Shown: positions 27,935 through 36,941, counted from the first letter of the stretch. The stretch is 64,000 nt of DNA from Streptomyces albireticuli (GCF_002192455.1 NZ_CP021744.1:7154501-7218500); one strand, 5' to 3'. Numbers and translations: made by a program. The notes: generated from the sequence alone by a model not told the origin.

Positions 27935-28582
27935 ATGACGGATTTCGACGCCGGTAACGAGTTCGACCGCCAGGTCCGGACGCTGGTCGACCTCGCGTAC
28001 CCGGCCCTCGCGGGCATGACGGAAGACGCCTTCCGCGGCCTCCTGGAGCCGCTGCGCGAGCCCGTGCTCGCCCGGGCGGCGGCCATGGAGCCGCCGGCCG
28101 AGGGGCGCGTCCCGTTCCTGATCGTGGTCACCCGGGCGCTCGTGCCCCTCGAAGAGGCGGTGCCGCTGACCACGCTCGCCGGCAAGAGCAGGCCCGGCGT
28201 CATCGAGCGCTTCTACGCGCCCGGTGAGCTGGAGCGGTTCGTCCCGATCGAGGAGCTCGCGCTGCCGGACGGCGCCGCGTACGTCGTCTTCGACGTCGAG
28301 CGGGGCGAGGAGTTCTGCAACGCCGTGCCCCTGGACGCCCTGGCGGCGGTCGCGGAGCGGGACCGCACCCCGCTCACGATCGAGGAGGGCCTCGCACTCG
28401 TCCTCCAGCACCCGGCGGCGCTGGCCAAGAACAAGTGCTTCTCCCTCGCCGGCACCCGCTTCGGCGACCGCCGCGTCCCCGCGCTGTGGATCAGCAAGGG
28501 CGCCCCGAAGCTCGGCTGGTGCTGGGAGGGCAACCCCCACACCTGGCTGGGCATGGCCTCGGCCGGCGCCCGGGGTCAGTGA
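27935..28582 (+). CDS. DUF5701 family protein
   Basis: A 215-aa protein of a family found mainly in actinobacteria and of unknown function. Recognisable blocks are EFDRQVRTLVDLGYP-like at residues 9-24, PFLIVVT near 62, YVVFDVERGEEFCNAVP near 120 and the C-terminal FSLAGTRFGDRRVPALWIS, then LGWCWEGNPHTWLG. It is cytoplasmic, with no membrane span. GGAAGG lies before the ATG. Its stop codon overlaps the end of the convergent DUF805 gene by 7 bases. Confidence 0.82.
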   Translation: MTDFDAGNEFDRQVRTLVDLAYPALAGMTEDAFRGLLEPLREPVLARAAAMEPPAEGRVPFLIVVTRALVPLEEAVPLTTLAGKSRPGVIERFYAPGELERFVPIEELALPDGAAYVVFDVERGEEFCNAVPLDALAAVAERDRTPLTIEEGLALVLQHPAALAKNKCFSLAGTRFGDRRVPALWISKGAPKLGWCWEGNPHTWLGMASAGARGQ

Positions 28583-28932
28583 GCCGGCACCTCCTGCGGA
28601 CTCGGGCCGTACGCGTTGGCGTGCGGCTTGCCCGCGCCCGCCCAGAACACCAGCAGGACGATGAGGCCCACGATCGGGATCAGGATGATCAGCTGCCACC
28701 AGCCCGAGCGGTCGGTGTCGTGCAGCCGGCGGGTGCCGACGGCGAGCCCGGGGAGGAACACGGCGAGGCTGTACACCGTGCCGAGGAGCGGGTCCGTGCC
28801 GAACACGACGTCGAGAACGGCCAGGACGATGCTGATGATGACGTTGATCAGGGTGAACATCCAGAACTCCGGACGGCCCGCCCGCCCGCTGAACGTCGCG
28901 TATTTCTTGAGCACATCCACATACCAGTGCAC
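28576..28932 (-). CDS. DUF805 membrane protein
   Basis: A 118-aa protein that begins with the family hallmark MHWYVDVLKKYATFSGRAG. Three or four membrane spans follow (FTLINVIISIVLAVLDVVF; VYSLAVFLPGLAV; WQLIILIPIVGLIVLLVFW), with the conserved RRLHDTDRSGWW loop. The role of DUF805 proteins is unknown. GTG at 28932 was preferred to TTG at 28944 because it aligns with the family start and has a GGGGG run at the right distance. It overlaps the end of the DUF5701 gene. Confidence 0.88.
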   Translation of the reverse strand: MHWYVDVLKKYATFSGRAGRPEFWMFTLINVIISIVLAVLDVVFGTDPLLGTVYSLAVFLPGLAVGTRRLHDTDRSGWWQLIILIPIVGLIVLLVFWAGAGKPHANAYGPSPQEVPAH

Positions 28933-29139
28933 CTGCGCCCCCAAGAACCACGGCGGGGCCCGTCCTCGTGGACCGAGCCCTCATGGGGAAAGTAGGAGGA
29001 CCACGGGGGCCGGTCAACCGTTGCCCGGGAACGCCCGGCGGCGCCCGGCCGGTGTCACCGGCCGCCGGTGTGCGCCGGTCGGGGACGGCGGGGCGAACCG
29101 GAAGGCCCGCCAAGGGTTCTGACAAACCCTTACCAAGAA

Positions 29140-29168
29140 TTGTCATACAAACTGATCAGTTGTAGTAA
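29140..29168 (+). promoter_or_regulatory. Promoter with operator in the spacer, upstream of MFS exporter
   Basis: TTGTCA (29140-29145), a 17-base spacer, then TAGTAA (29163-29168), close to the HrdB consensus. The spacer carries the 12-bp perfect palindrome AACTGATCAGTT (29150-29161). A dimeric repressor bound there would block RNA polymerase, as in many drug-exporter genes ruled by TetR or MarR proteins. No regulator gene is adjacent. Confidence 0.6.
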
Positions 29169-29189
29169 CCATGTTCTAGGGTTGCGGAC

Positions 29190-29264
29190 ATGACAGGCGA
29201 ACGCCTCCTGGCTGCTCCGGGACGGCCGCTCCGGGCGGGCAGCGGCGCCGGCTCCGCCCGGTGA
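29190..29264 (+). CDS. Possible 24-codon leader peptide
   Basis: A short frame beginning MTGERLLAAPGRPL starts about 15 bases after the expected transcription start and ends 49 bases before the MFS start. AGGG lies eight bases upstream. It may be a leader peptide acting on downstream expression, or chance. The sequence shows no specific amino-acid run. Confidence 0.25.
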   Translation: MTGERLLAAPGRPLRAGSGAGSAR

Positions 29265-29313
29265 CCCCGCCGCGTCACCGAGGAGTTGCCGCCCGAACCC
29301 TGGAGACCTTCCC

Positions 29314-30597
29314 GTGCCCGACGTGTCCGACGTAGCCGTCGAACCCCGCCCTGCCCGGCGTTCCCGCTTCCTGGCCGACCTCACGCCCCTGCGCAGCTCC
29401 GTGGACTTCCGCCGGCTGTGGTTCGGGCAGACCGTCTCCTGGATCGGCCAGCAGATGACCGCCCTCGCGGTCTCCTTGCAGGTCTACGCGATCACCGGCT
29501 CCACCTTCTCGGTGGGCATGGTGGGACTGTGCTCGCTCGTCCCCCTGGTCGTCTTCGGCCTGTACGGCGGCGCCGTCGCCGACACCGTCGACCGCCGGGC
29601 CCTGGGCCTGGTCAGCGCGACGGGCGCCACCCTGCTGTCCGTGGCGCTGGCCACGGCGGCCCTGCTGGGCCTGCGCGAGGTGTGGCTGCTCTACACGGTC
29701 GTCGCCCTCCAGGCGGTGTGCTTCGCCATGAACAGCCCGGCCCGCAGCTCGATGATCCCCAGGCTGCTGCCCAAGGAGCAACTGCCCGCGGCCAACGCCC
29801 TGTCCTCCCTGACCACCAACCTCGGCCTCATGGGCGGGCCCATGCTGGGCGGCGCCATCGTCGGGCTCTGGGGCTACCAGGCCGCCTACCTGATCGACGT
29901 CGTCGCCTTCTCCGGTTCCCTGTACGCGATGTGGCGCCTGCCCTCGATGCGCCCCGAGGCCCTGGACGGGGGCAAGGCGCCGGGCCGCGCGTCCGTACGG
30001 GGCGGCCTCCGCTTCCTCGCCACCCGCCCCAACGTGCGCCTCACGTTCCTCGTCGACCTCGCGGCCATGGTGCTCGCCCAGCCCCGCGCCCTCTTCCCGG
30101 CCGTCGCCGGCCTCTGGTTCGGCGGCGACACCAAGACCGTCGGCCTGCTCGTCGCGGCACCGGCTGTGGGCGCGGTCCTGGGCGGGCTGTTCTCCGGCTG
30201 GCTCGGCCGGATACACCGGCACGGACTCGCCGTCCTGCTGTCCGTCGTCGCCTGGGGCACGGCCATCGCCGTCTTCGGCCTCACCCGCGACCTGTGGCTC
30301 GGCCTCCTCTTCCTCGCGGTCGCCGGATGCGCCGACTCCATATCCGCGGTCTTCCGCACCACCATGCTCCAGACGGCCACGCCCGACGACATGCGGGGCC
30401 GCCTCCAGGGCGTCTTCATCGTCGTGGTCGCGGGCGGGCCCCGGCTGGGCGACTTCCTCGCGGGATCCGTCGCGGACCTGGCGTCCCCGCGCTGGGCGGT
30501 CTTCGGCGGGGGCGTCGCGTGCGTCGTGGCGGTCGCGCTCATCGCCCTGAAGTGGCGCGGCTTCGCACGCTACGACGCGCGGTCGCCGCAGCCCTGA
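29314..30597 (+). CDS. MFS exporter (EntS-like)
   Basis: A 427-aa protein with 12 predicted membrane segments in two halves. The N-terminal block (FRRLWFGQTVSWIGQQMTAL) and the loop GGAVADTVDRR are typical of the EntS/MFS_3 group, which exports siderophores and drugs. NSPARSSMIPRLLPKEQLPAAN is another family hallmark. GTG at 29314 has GGAGA eight bases upstream. The operator-bearing promoter in front suggests induction by its substrate. The following sulfotransferase gene starts 177 bases downstream. Confidence 0.9.
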   Translation: MPDVSDVAVEPRPARRSRFLADLTPLRSSVDFRRLWFGQTVSWIGQQMTALAVSLQVYAITGSTFSVGMVGLCSLVPLVVFGLYGGAVADTVDRRALGLVSATGATLLSVALATAALLGLREVWLLYTVVALQAVCFAMNSPARSSMIPRLLPKEQLPAANALSSLTTNLGLMGGPMLGGAIVGLWGYQAAYLIDVVAFSGSLYAMWRLPSMRPEALDGGKAPGRASVRGGLRFLATRPNVRLTFLVDLAAMVLAQPRALFPAVAGLWFGGDTKTVGLLVAAPAVGAVLGGLFSGWLGRIHRHGLAVLLSVVAWGTAIAVFGLTRDLWLGLLFLAVAGCADSISAVFRTTMLQTATPDDMRGRLQGVFIVVVAGGPRLGDFLAGSVADLASPRWAVFGGGVACVVAVALIALKWRGFARYDARSPQP

Positions 30598-30774
30598 GCC
30601 ACGGCGGACCGGGCACGGCGGCCCGGTCCCGCCGGCACCGCCGGTCACTCGCAGGCGGTGACCCGGGCGAACGCCCCGGCGGCCGCTCCCCAGGAAGCGT
30701 GTGGTGTGCACCGTTTGCCGCCGGTGAGGCAGGGAAGGCTGCCCCGGTCCGCCACCGGCAAGGAGAGAGCGACC

Positions 30775-31800
30775 GTGCGCACCTTGACCTTCGTCGTCGG
30801 TACGGGCCGCAGCGGTTCGACCGCGCTGTCCCGGATCCTCAACGCCCATCCGGACGTCCTCAGCCTCAACGAGTTCATGGCCTCCGTGGGGGACACCGCC
30901 TTCCCCGAAGGAGACCTGACGGGCGAGGAGTTCTGGCGGCGCCTCACCACGCCGACGCCGTACTTCGCGCGCATGATCCGCAGCGGTGTGCTGATGCCGG
31001 AGTTCCTCTACACCCGGCGCCCGGGGCGGTACACGGCGGAGACCACCGGCATCCCCGCGCTCTCCCTCATGGTGCTGCCCCACCTCACCGACGACCCGGA
31101 CGGACTCCTCGACGAACTCCGGGAGACGGTCGTCCACCGGCCCGCGCGCGGCGCGCCCGACCACCACCGGGCCTTCTTCGGCGCGCTGTGCGCGCGGTTC
31201 GGGCGTACGGCCGTCGTGGAGCGGTCCGGGTACTCCGCGGCCTGGGTGCCGCGCCTGCGGGCCGCGTTCCCGGAGGCCCGGTTCGTGCACCTGCACAGGG
31301 ACGGGCCGGACTGCGCGCTGTCCATGAGCCGGCACGCCGGATACCGGATGATCTTCCTCATGCGGGAGATCGGGGAACGGGCCGGGGTCGAGCGCCTCGC
31401 CGACCTGACCGAGGAGCACGTGACGTCACTGCCGCCGGACCTCGCCCCCCTGCTCGGCGAGCGCTTCGACCCCGCCCTGGTGCGCGACCGGGCCTTTCCG
31501 CTCCCCGGGTTCGGCGCGCTGTGGTCGGAGCTCGTCACCGAGGCGACCGGGCACCTCGCCACCCTTCCCGAGGAGGGCCGCACCACGCTCGCCTACGAGG
31601 ACCTCCTCGACGCGCCCCACGAGGAACTGGCGCGCCTCGCCGCGTTCGCCGGCGTCGCACCGCTCCCCGAATGGCTGGAATCGGGGAGCGCGCTGCTCGA
31701 CACCGGCCGCCGTGGATCCTCCCTGCGGCTGCCGCCCGGCGAACTGGCCGCGCTGCGGGAGAGCTGCGCCCCCGGTACGCGCGTTCTGAAGGGGCGCTGA
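30775..31800 (+). CDS. Sulfotransferase family protein
   Basis: A 341-aa enzyme. The 5'-phosphosulfate loop is FVVGTGRSGSTALSRIL at about residues 6-22, and the 3'-phosphate segment is RFVHLHRDGPDCALSMSRH near residue 165. These bind PAPS, so transfer of a sulfo group to a small molecule, glycan or peptide is expected. C-terminal elements (YEDLLDAPHEELARLAAFAG) fit the family. The substrate is unknown. GTG at 30775 has AAGGAGAG upstream. It may be co-expressed with the MFS exporter upstream, but the 177-base gap leaves this open. Confidence 0.87.
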   Translation: MRTLTFVVGTGRSGSTALSRILNAHPDVLSLNEFMASVGDTAFPEGDLTGEEFWRRLTTPTPYFARMIRSGVLMPEFLYTRRPGRYTAETTGIPALSLMVLPHLTDDPDGLLDELRETVVHRPARGAPDHHRAFFGALCARFGRTAVVERSGYSAAWVPRLRAAFPEARFVHLHRDGPDCALSMSRHAGYRMIFLMREIGERAGVERLADLTEEHVTSLPPDLAPLLGERFDPALVRDRAFPLPGFGALWSELVTEATGHLATLPEEGRTTLAYEDLLDAPHEELARLAAFAGVAPLPEWLESGSALLDTGRRGSSLRLPPGELAALRESCAPGTRVLKGR

Positions 31801-32310
31801 ACAGCCGCCTCCGGCCGGGGTACCGGCTCCACGGGCCGGCGGCCGTGCCGAGGCGCGGGCCGCGCACGCCGGCCGGACGCGCAAGGTACGGACGACGGCC
31901 TGCCCCCGGCGAGCTGGGCGCCACGCTCCGCCGGCGGACATACACTGTGACGGTGTCGGGCAGGTCCCTGCTCCGTCCGACCACCTGAATCCGCCCTCCG
32001 CGGCGGACCGCCGACGGCTCCGGCCGCACGGTGGGACAGGTAGCGATGCCCGGCCGGTCCGGCCCTTCGGCTCGTACGCAGATATCCCCCTGTGGGGCCC
32101 GCTCGCCCGCACGCGTAACGCCGCCCGTGCCCCCGCTCCCGCTCCGCCAGTGCCCCGCGCTGCGCCGCCGGACCGGTGCCCGGCCGGTCAGTACTGCCCC
32201 CGGCGCCGCCGGGGCATGGTCGTCAAACGCGGTTCCCGGCTCGCCGCCACCCCCTGCCCCCGGGCGGGGCCACGCGCGGTGCGCCGTCGGCCGCCTGCGA
32301 GGGGACAGCT
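31801..32310. other. Long intergenic region before the MurE-like gene
   Basis: About 510 bases. A TACACT box at 31941-31946 is a possible -10 element, and a small GC hairpin (CCCCGGC/GCCGGGG, 32198-32214) lies in the would-be leader. Open frames across the region are Arg/Pro-rich and unsupported. Confidence 0.4.
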
Positions 32311-33789
32311 GTGAAACTGAGCGCATTGCTCCACGGACACGAGCACCACGTCCTCCAAGGAGACCCGGGGACGCCCGTCACCGCCGGGATGACCTTCGAC
32401 GCGCACCGGGTGACGCCCGGAGCGCTGTACATCGCGGTCCCGGGCCACGAGGAGGGCGGCCCCGAGGGCACCGGGCGGGCACTGGAGCGGGGCGCCGTGG
32501 CGGTGCTGGCCGAGGGGAACGAAGGCCCGCCACCGGCCGGCCTCCCCGGGGACGTGTGCGTGGTGCGCGTCGCGGACGTCCGGGCGGCGGCCGCCGTCGT
32601 GGCCTCCCGCTACCACGGTGAGCCCGGCCGCGCGATGGACGTGGTGGCCGTCACGGGGACGAACGGCAAGACCTCCGTCTCGTACATGGTCGAGTCGGTC
32701 CTGCGGCTCGCCGAGGGCGCGACGACCGGTGTCATCGGCACCTCGGGCAGCCGGATCGGCGGGCTGCGGATCCCGATGCCCAGGTCGGCGCTGAGCACCC
32801 CGCAGGCGCCCGACCTGCAATACCTGCTGGGCCACATGCGCGACCGGGGCGTCGGGAGCGTGGTCCTGGAGGCCACGTCCATGGGCCTGCTCCAGCGCCG
32901 GCTGGACCGCGTCCCCGTCGACGTCGGCGTCTTCACCAACCTGACGCAGGATCATCTCGACGACCACGGAACGATGGAGAACTACAAGAACGCCAAGCTC
33001 GGCCTCTTCGGCGGGCTGTGCGACCGGGCCGTGGTCAACGCGGACGACCCCGTCGGCGCCGAGATCCTGGCCCTGATGCCGGGCGCGGTCACCACGTACG
33101 CCCTGGACGCGCCGGCCGACTACCGGGCGACCGACCTCGTCGTGGACGCCTCGGGCAGCCGGTTCACGCTCCACCACGAGGGGCGCAAGTACCCCGCTGC
33201 CATCCCGGTGCCGGGCCCGTTCTCCGTCGCGAACGCCCTCGCCGCCGTGGCCGCGTGCCACCTGCTCGGGCACGCCCTCCCCGGGCTCGTCGCAGCCCTG
33301 GAACGGATGCCGCCCGTCCCCGGCCGCTTCGAGCGCTACCGCACCCCTGGGGGCGCCCATGTGATCGTCGACTACGCGCACTCCCCGGACTCCCTGGAGA
33401 AGGTCCTCACCACGATCCGCGGCTTCGCGACCGGCAGGGTGATCACCGTCTTCGGCTGCGGGGGCGACCGGGACGTCACCAAGCGCGCCCCCATGGGGAG
33501 GATCGCCGGAGACCACTCCGACCTGTGCGTCCTCACCTCGGACAACCCGCGCGGCGAGGACCCGGAGGCGATCCTCGACCGGATCGCCCCCGCCCTCGCG
33601 GCCACCGGGACCCCCTTCCACCGGGAGGCCGACCGCCGCGAGGCGATCCGTTACGCGCTGTCCGCCGCGCGGCCGGACGACGTCGTGCTGGTCGCGGGCA
33701 AGGGCAGCGAGACCCACCAGGTCGTCGGCGCGCGGCTGATCCCCTTCGACGACATGGCCGTCGTCCGCGACCTCGCCGCGCGGGGCTGA
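32311..33789 (+). CDS. MurE-type Mur ligase (UDP-MurNAc-dipeptide:diaminopimelate ligase-like)
   Basis: A 492-aa ATP-dependent ligase. The P-loop TGTNGKTS is near residue 115, STPQAPDLQ and LEATSMGL follow, and FTNLTQDHLDDHGTME lies near residue 210. The C-terminal domain has VDYAHSPDSLEKVL, FGCGGDRDVTKRAPMG and the SDNPRGEDP motif near residue 410, whose DNPR signature reads diaminopimelate. MurE normally lies in the division/cell-wall cluster; none of those genes is here, so this is probably a second copy serving cell-wall variation, self-resistance or a natural product. GTG at 32311 has AGGGG upstream. Confidence 0.88.
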   Translation: MKLSALLHGHEHHVLQGDPGTPVTAGMTFDAHRVTPGALYIAVPGHEEGGPEGTGRALERGAVAVLAEGNEGPPPAGLPGDVCVVRVADVRAAAAVVASRYHGEPGRAMDVVAVTGTNGKTSVSYMVESVLRLAEGATTGVIGTSGSRIGGLRIPMPRSALSTPQAPDLQYLLGHMRDRGVGSVVLEATSMGLLQRRLDRVPVDVGVFTNLTQDHLDDHGTMENYKNAKLGLFGGLCDRAVVNADDPVGAEILALMPGAVTTYALDAPADYRATDLVVDASGSRFTLHHEGRKYPAAIPVPGPFSVANALAAVAACHLLGHALPGLVAALERMPPVPGRFERYRTPGGAHVIVDYAHSPDSLEKVLTTIRGFATGRVITVFGCGGDRDVTKRAPMGRIAGDHSDLCVLTSDNPRGEDPEAILDRIAPALAATGTPFHREADRREAIRYALSAARPDDVVLVAGKGSETHQVVGARLIPFDDMAVVRDLAARG

Positions 33790-33837
33790 GGAACGGCCGC
33801 GGGGCGCCGCCCGCGCGCGTCCTCCGGGCCGTACCGC

Positions 33838-34497
33838 CTACGCCCGGAACGCCCGCGGCCGCTCCGGGGACGCCTCGGCGAGGGCCTTGGTGACCTCCTC
33901 GGCGCCCGCGCGGAGACCGTAGACCGGGGTGTCGGGCTGCTGGCGCCAGGAGTCCTCGATGCCGCCCGCGTCGACGGTGTCGAAGCCGAGCTCGTCGACC
34001 AGCTCGCGCACGACCCGCTTGGCGGCCTCGTCGTCGCCCGCCACCGGCACGGCGAGCCGCCCGGGGGCGCCCTTGGGCAGCGGTCTGTCGAGGAGGTCCT
34101 GGGCGTAGGTGCCGTTGAACACCTTGACGACGGGGTGCCCGAGATGCCGCTCGGTCCACCGGCTCTCCGGCAGACCGGCCTCGATGGGCTCGATCAGGCC
34201 GTCCCTCTCCTTGGGGTAGTAGTTGCAGGTGTCGATCACCGCGGCGCCGTCCGCGGCCTCGTCGAACAGCCCGGACGGCAGGTCCGGGACGGCCTTCAGG
34301 GGGACGGTGACCACGACGACCGAGGCGTCGCGCGCCGCCTCCGCCGCGGTGACGGGGGTGGCGCCGGTCTCCTCGGCGAGCGCGGTCAGGGTGTGCGGGC
34401 CGCGCGAGTTGGCGACGGAGACGTCGTGGCCGAGCGCCGTGAGCCGTCGTACGAGGTTGCCGCCGATGTTCCCGGCGCCGATGATGCCGATCTTCAT
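33838..34497 (-). CDS. NADPH:F420-type oxidoreductase (NAD(P)-binding)
   Basis: A 219-aa protein. The N-terminal MKIGIIGAGNIGGNLVRRLT is a dinucleotide fold with the GxGxxG motif. SRGPHTLTALAEE gives the 2'-phosphate-binding Ser/Arg of NADP enzymes. VVVVTVPLKAV and VIDTCNYYPKERDG are hallmarks of the F420H2:NADP oxidoreductase-like family. It may pass hydride between F420 and NADP or act on another substrate. GGAAGG precedes the ATG. It is convergent with the MurE-like gene and divergent from the cold-shock gene. Confidence 0.85.
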   Translation of the reverse strand: MKIGIIGAGNIGGNLVRRLTALGHDVSVANSRGPHTLTALAEETGATPVTAAEAARDASVVVVTVPLKAVPDLPSGLFDEAADGAAVIDTCNYYPKERDGLIEPIEAGLPESRWTERHLGHPVVKVFNGTYAQDLLDRPLPKGAPGRLAVPVAGDDEAAKRVVRELVDELGFDTVDAGGIEDSWRQQPDTPVYGLRAGAEEVTKALAEASPERPRAFRA

Positions 34498-34701
34498 GGG
34501 AGTCCTTCCGGAGGGCCGCGACCGTGTGTCGTGCCAGCCCACAACCTCAGGGGTGCGGGCACTATTCCGGCCGCCGGGGCCCGGCGCGCCGGGCCCCGGA
34601 CCGCGGCCGCCCGGCTCCTGCACACGCGTGTGCAGAAAATCGGTGTCTTGTACAGGGGGAATTTTTTTTGCGGCGCGGCGGGTCCGGTGAATTTTCTTAC
34701 C

Positions 34702-34730
34702 CTGCCCGGCGGCCCGTACCGTGCTAGTGT
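34702..34730 (+). promoter_or_regulatory. Candidate promoter of the cold-shock gene
   Basis: CTGCCC (34702-34707), a 17-base spacer, then TAGTGT (34725-34730). Transcription would start near 34737, giving a leader of about 166 bases. Long structured leaders are characteristic of cold-shock genes. Confidence 0.5.
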
Positions 34731-34852
34731 GGATCCCAGTTGCAGTTGTGGTTTCCCAAGGACTTCAAATGCGCTTCCTGGCCCGGACGGGCCGGTGAGT
34801 GCACTTTTTGTTTTTCCGGTGCTTTCCGACCGGGGCAATCATCGCGGCGACG

Positions 34853-34877
34853 CGAGGCGTGCACAGTGTGCGCCTCG
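34853..34877 (+). promoter_or_regulatory. Leader stem-loop before the cold-shock ribosome binding site
   Basis: CGAGGCG (34853-34859) pairs with CGCCTCG (34871-34877), and the inside partly pairs too. It ends about 11 bases before the GAAGGAG ribosome binding site. It may act as a temperature-sensitive element; this is inferred from the position. Confidence 0.4.
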
Positions 34878-34902
34878 GGCACTGCCCCGAAGGAGATTTG
34901 AC

Positions 34903-35106
34903 ATGGCTACTGGCACCGTGAAGTGGTTCAACGCCGAAAAGGGTTTCGGCTTCATCGAGCAGGAGGGTGGCGGCCCCGACGTCTTCGCCCACTACTCGAA
35001 CATCGCCACCCAGGGCTTCCGTGAGCTCCAGGAAGGCCAGAAGGTGAACTTCGACGTCACGCAGGGCCAGAAGGGCCCGCAGGCCGAGAACATCGTTCCC
35101 GCCTGA
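34903..35106 (+). CDS. Cold-shock protein (CspA family)
   Basis: A 67-aa single-stranded nucleic-acid-binding protein. RNP1 is KGFGFIEQ (about residues 13-20) and RNP2 is VFAHYSNI (about 28-35), both intact. The length is typical. It destabilises RNA structure at low temperature and in normal growth. AAGGAG lies eight bases before the ATG. A strong terminator follows at once, so it is monocistronic, with a DEAD-box helicase gene next on the same strand. Confidence 0.96.
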   Translation: MATGTVKWFNAEKGFGFIEQEGGGPDVFAHYSNIATQGFRELQEGQKVNFDVTQGQKGPQAENIVPA

Positions 35107-35124
35107 CGTTGACGCGTACGGCGT

Positions 35125-35170
35125 AGCTGGGGCCCGCACCTTGGGTGCGGGCCCCAGCTCGTTGCTTTTC
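35125..35170 (+). terminator. Strong terminator after the cold-shock gene
   Basis: A 16-bp perfect stem: AGCTGGGGCCCGCACC (35125-35140) and GGTGCGGGCCCCAGCT (35144-35159), with loop TTG. It is followed by CGTTGCTTTT, a short U-tract. A classic rho-independent terminator. Confidence 0.92.
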
Positions 35171-35404
35171 CGGGCCCGGTCGGCCCCTCCCGGATTCTTC
35201 CGGTACCCCACGGCCGTATCCCGCCCCGTGCCCACAACGGTTCCCGGTCGGGTGCACGGAAAATTCTCCTTTCCGCCATGCGGTGGAAATACGCCCGTCT
35301 CCCGGGCTTCGCTTTCGTTTTTCTCCGGCTCGTTCTTGCGATCCTGTGTGCGCTCACCGCTGCCGGGAATTCCTCGATACGTGCCGCATCGAGGAAGGTT
35401 CTGC

Positions 35405-36895
35405 ATGAACCGCACAGCTCGTACGAACGACCGTTACCCCCGCGGCCGCAAGAGCGGCTCCGGCGCTTCCGGATCCGCCGGCTCCGGCCGTGGCTTCCGC
35501 GCGCAGGCCCAGGGCCGGCCGGGCGGTCCGCACCGCTCCGGGCGCAGGCCCGCACCGCAGGGCGAATTCGCCCCGCCCACCACCCTCACCCCGGCGCTCC
35601 CCCCGGTCACGGCCTTCGCCGACCTGGACCTGCCGGCCGAGCTGCTGACGACGCTCACCGGTCTCGGCGTGACCGAGCCGTTCCCGATCCAGGCGGCCAC
35701 CCTGCCGAACTCGCTGGCCGGCCGGGACGTCCTCGGCCGGGGCCGCACCGGCTCGGGCAAGACCCTGGCCTTCGGCCTGGCGCTCCTGGTCCGCACCGCC
35801 GGGCTGCGCGCCGAGCCGCGGCAGCCGCTCGCCCTGGTCCTGGTGCCCACCCGCGAGCTGGCGCAGCAGGTCACCGACGCGCTCACCCCGTACGCCCGGG
35901 CCCTGAAGCTGCGCACGGCCACCGTGGTCGGCGGCATGTCGATCGGCCGCCAGGCGAGCGCCCTGCGCGGTGGCGCCGAGGTCGTCGTCGCGACCCCGGG
36001 CCGGCTCAAGGACCTCATCGAGCGCGGCGACTGCCGCCTGGACCGGGTCGGCATCACCGTCCTGGACGAGGCCGACCAGATGGCCGACATGGGCTTCATG
36101 CCGCAGGTCACCGCGCTCCTCGACCAGGTGCGCGCCGAGGGCCAGCGGATGCTGTTCTCCGCCACCCTGGACCGCAACGTGGACCTCCTGGTCCGCCGCT
36201 ACCTGCACGACCCGGTGGTCCACTCGGTCGACCCCGCCGCGGGCGCGGTCACCACGATGGAACACCACGTGCTGCACGTGCACGGTGCCGACAAGTACGC
36301 CACCACCACGGAGATCGCCGCCCGCGAGGGCCGGACGATCATGTTCCTGGACACCAAGCACGCCGTGGACCAGCTGACCAAGCACCTGCTCCAGAGCGGT
36401 GTGCGCGCCGCGGCGCTGCACGGCGGCAAGTCCCAGCCCCAGCGCACCCGGACGCTCGCCCAGTTCAAGACCGGGCACGTCACGGTGCTGGTGGCCACCA
36501 ACGTCGCGGCCCGCGGCATCCACGTCGACAACCTCGACCTGGTCGTGAACGTCGACCCGCCGAGCGACCACAAGGACTACCTGCACCGGGGCGGCCGTAC
36601 CGCCCGCGCCGGTGAGTCCGGTGTCGTCGTCACGCTGGTCCTGCCCAACCAGCGCCGTGAGATGACCCGCCTGATGTCCGACGCCGGCATCACGCCGCGG
36701 ACCGCCCAGGTGCGGTCCGGCGAGGCCGAGCTGGGCCGCATCACGGGTGCCCAGGCGCCCTCGGGCGTGCCCGTCACCATCGCCGCCCCCGCGGCGGACG
36801 GCCCGAAGCGCGGCACCTCCGCGTCCCGCGGCCGGCGCGGCGGGCCCGCCCGCGGCCGCCGTTCCGCCCCGTCCGCCAGGGGCCGCGCCGCCTGA
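35405..36895 (+). CDS. DEAD-box RNA helicase
   Basis: A 496-aa ATP-dependent RNA helicase. After a basic, Gly/Ser-rich tail (residues 1-60) come the Q motif (FPIQAATLP), motif I GRTGSGKT near residue 115, PTRELAQQ, TPGR, motif II DEAD near residue 222, SAT, ATNVAARGIHV and HRGGRTARAG. The C-terminal extension is Arg/Gly/Ser-rich, an RNA-binding tail. It probably unwinds structured RNA in ribosome assembly or decay. GAGGAAGG precedes the ATG at 35405. The neighbouring cold-shock gene suggests a shared RNA-remodelling role. The ~230-base leader has no gene. Confidence 0.95.
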   Translation: MNRTARTNDRYPRGRKSGSGASGSAGSGRGFRAQAQGRPGGPHRSGRRPAPQGEFAPPTTLTPALPPVTAFADLDLPAELLTTLTGLGVTEPFPIQAATLPNSLAGRDVLGRGRTGSGKTLAFGLALLVRTAGLRAEPRQPLALVLVPTRELAQQVTDALTPYARALKLRTATVVGGMSIGRQASALRGGAEVVVATPGRLKDLIERGDCRLDRVGITVLDEADQMADMGFMPQVTALLDQVRAEGQRMLFSATLDRNVDLLVRRYLHDPVVHSVDPAAGAVTTMEHHVLHVHGADKYATTTEIAAREGRTIMFLDTKHAVDQLTKHLLQSGVRAAALHGGKSQPQRTRTLAQFKTGHVTVLVATNVAARGIHVDNLDLVVNVDPPSDHKDYLHRGGRTARAGESGVVVTLVLPNQRREMTRLMSDAGITPRTAQVRSGEAELGRITGAQAPSGVPVTIAAPAADGPKRGTSASRGRRGGPARGRRSAPSARGRAA

Positions 36896-36941
36896 CCCGG
36901 CGGCACTCCGTACCCGTTCCTTCAACCCTGTTTGAGGCACT

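Larger units (their letters stand above)
28933..29313. other. Intergenic region with regulated promoter and possible leader ORF
   Basis: About 380 bases lie between the divergent DUF805 and MFS genes. The right half is unusually AT-rich and holds a promoter with an internal palindrome (29140-29168) and a short frame (29190-29264). The left half is ordinary GC-rich sequence with no gene. Confidence 0.5.
34498..34902. other. Divergent promoter region and cold-shock leader
   Basis: Contains an AT-rich stretch with a run of eight T near 34663-34672, the candidate cold-shock promoter at 34702-34730, and a ~166-base untranslated leader that carries a stem-loop just before the ribosome binding site. 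No gene was found. Confidence 0.55.
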
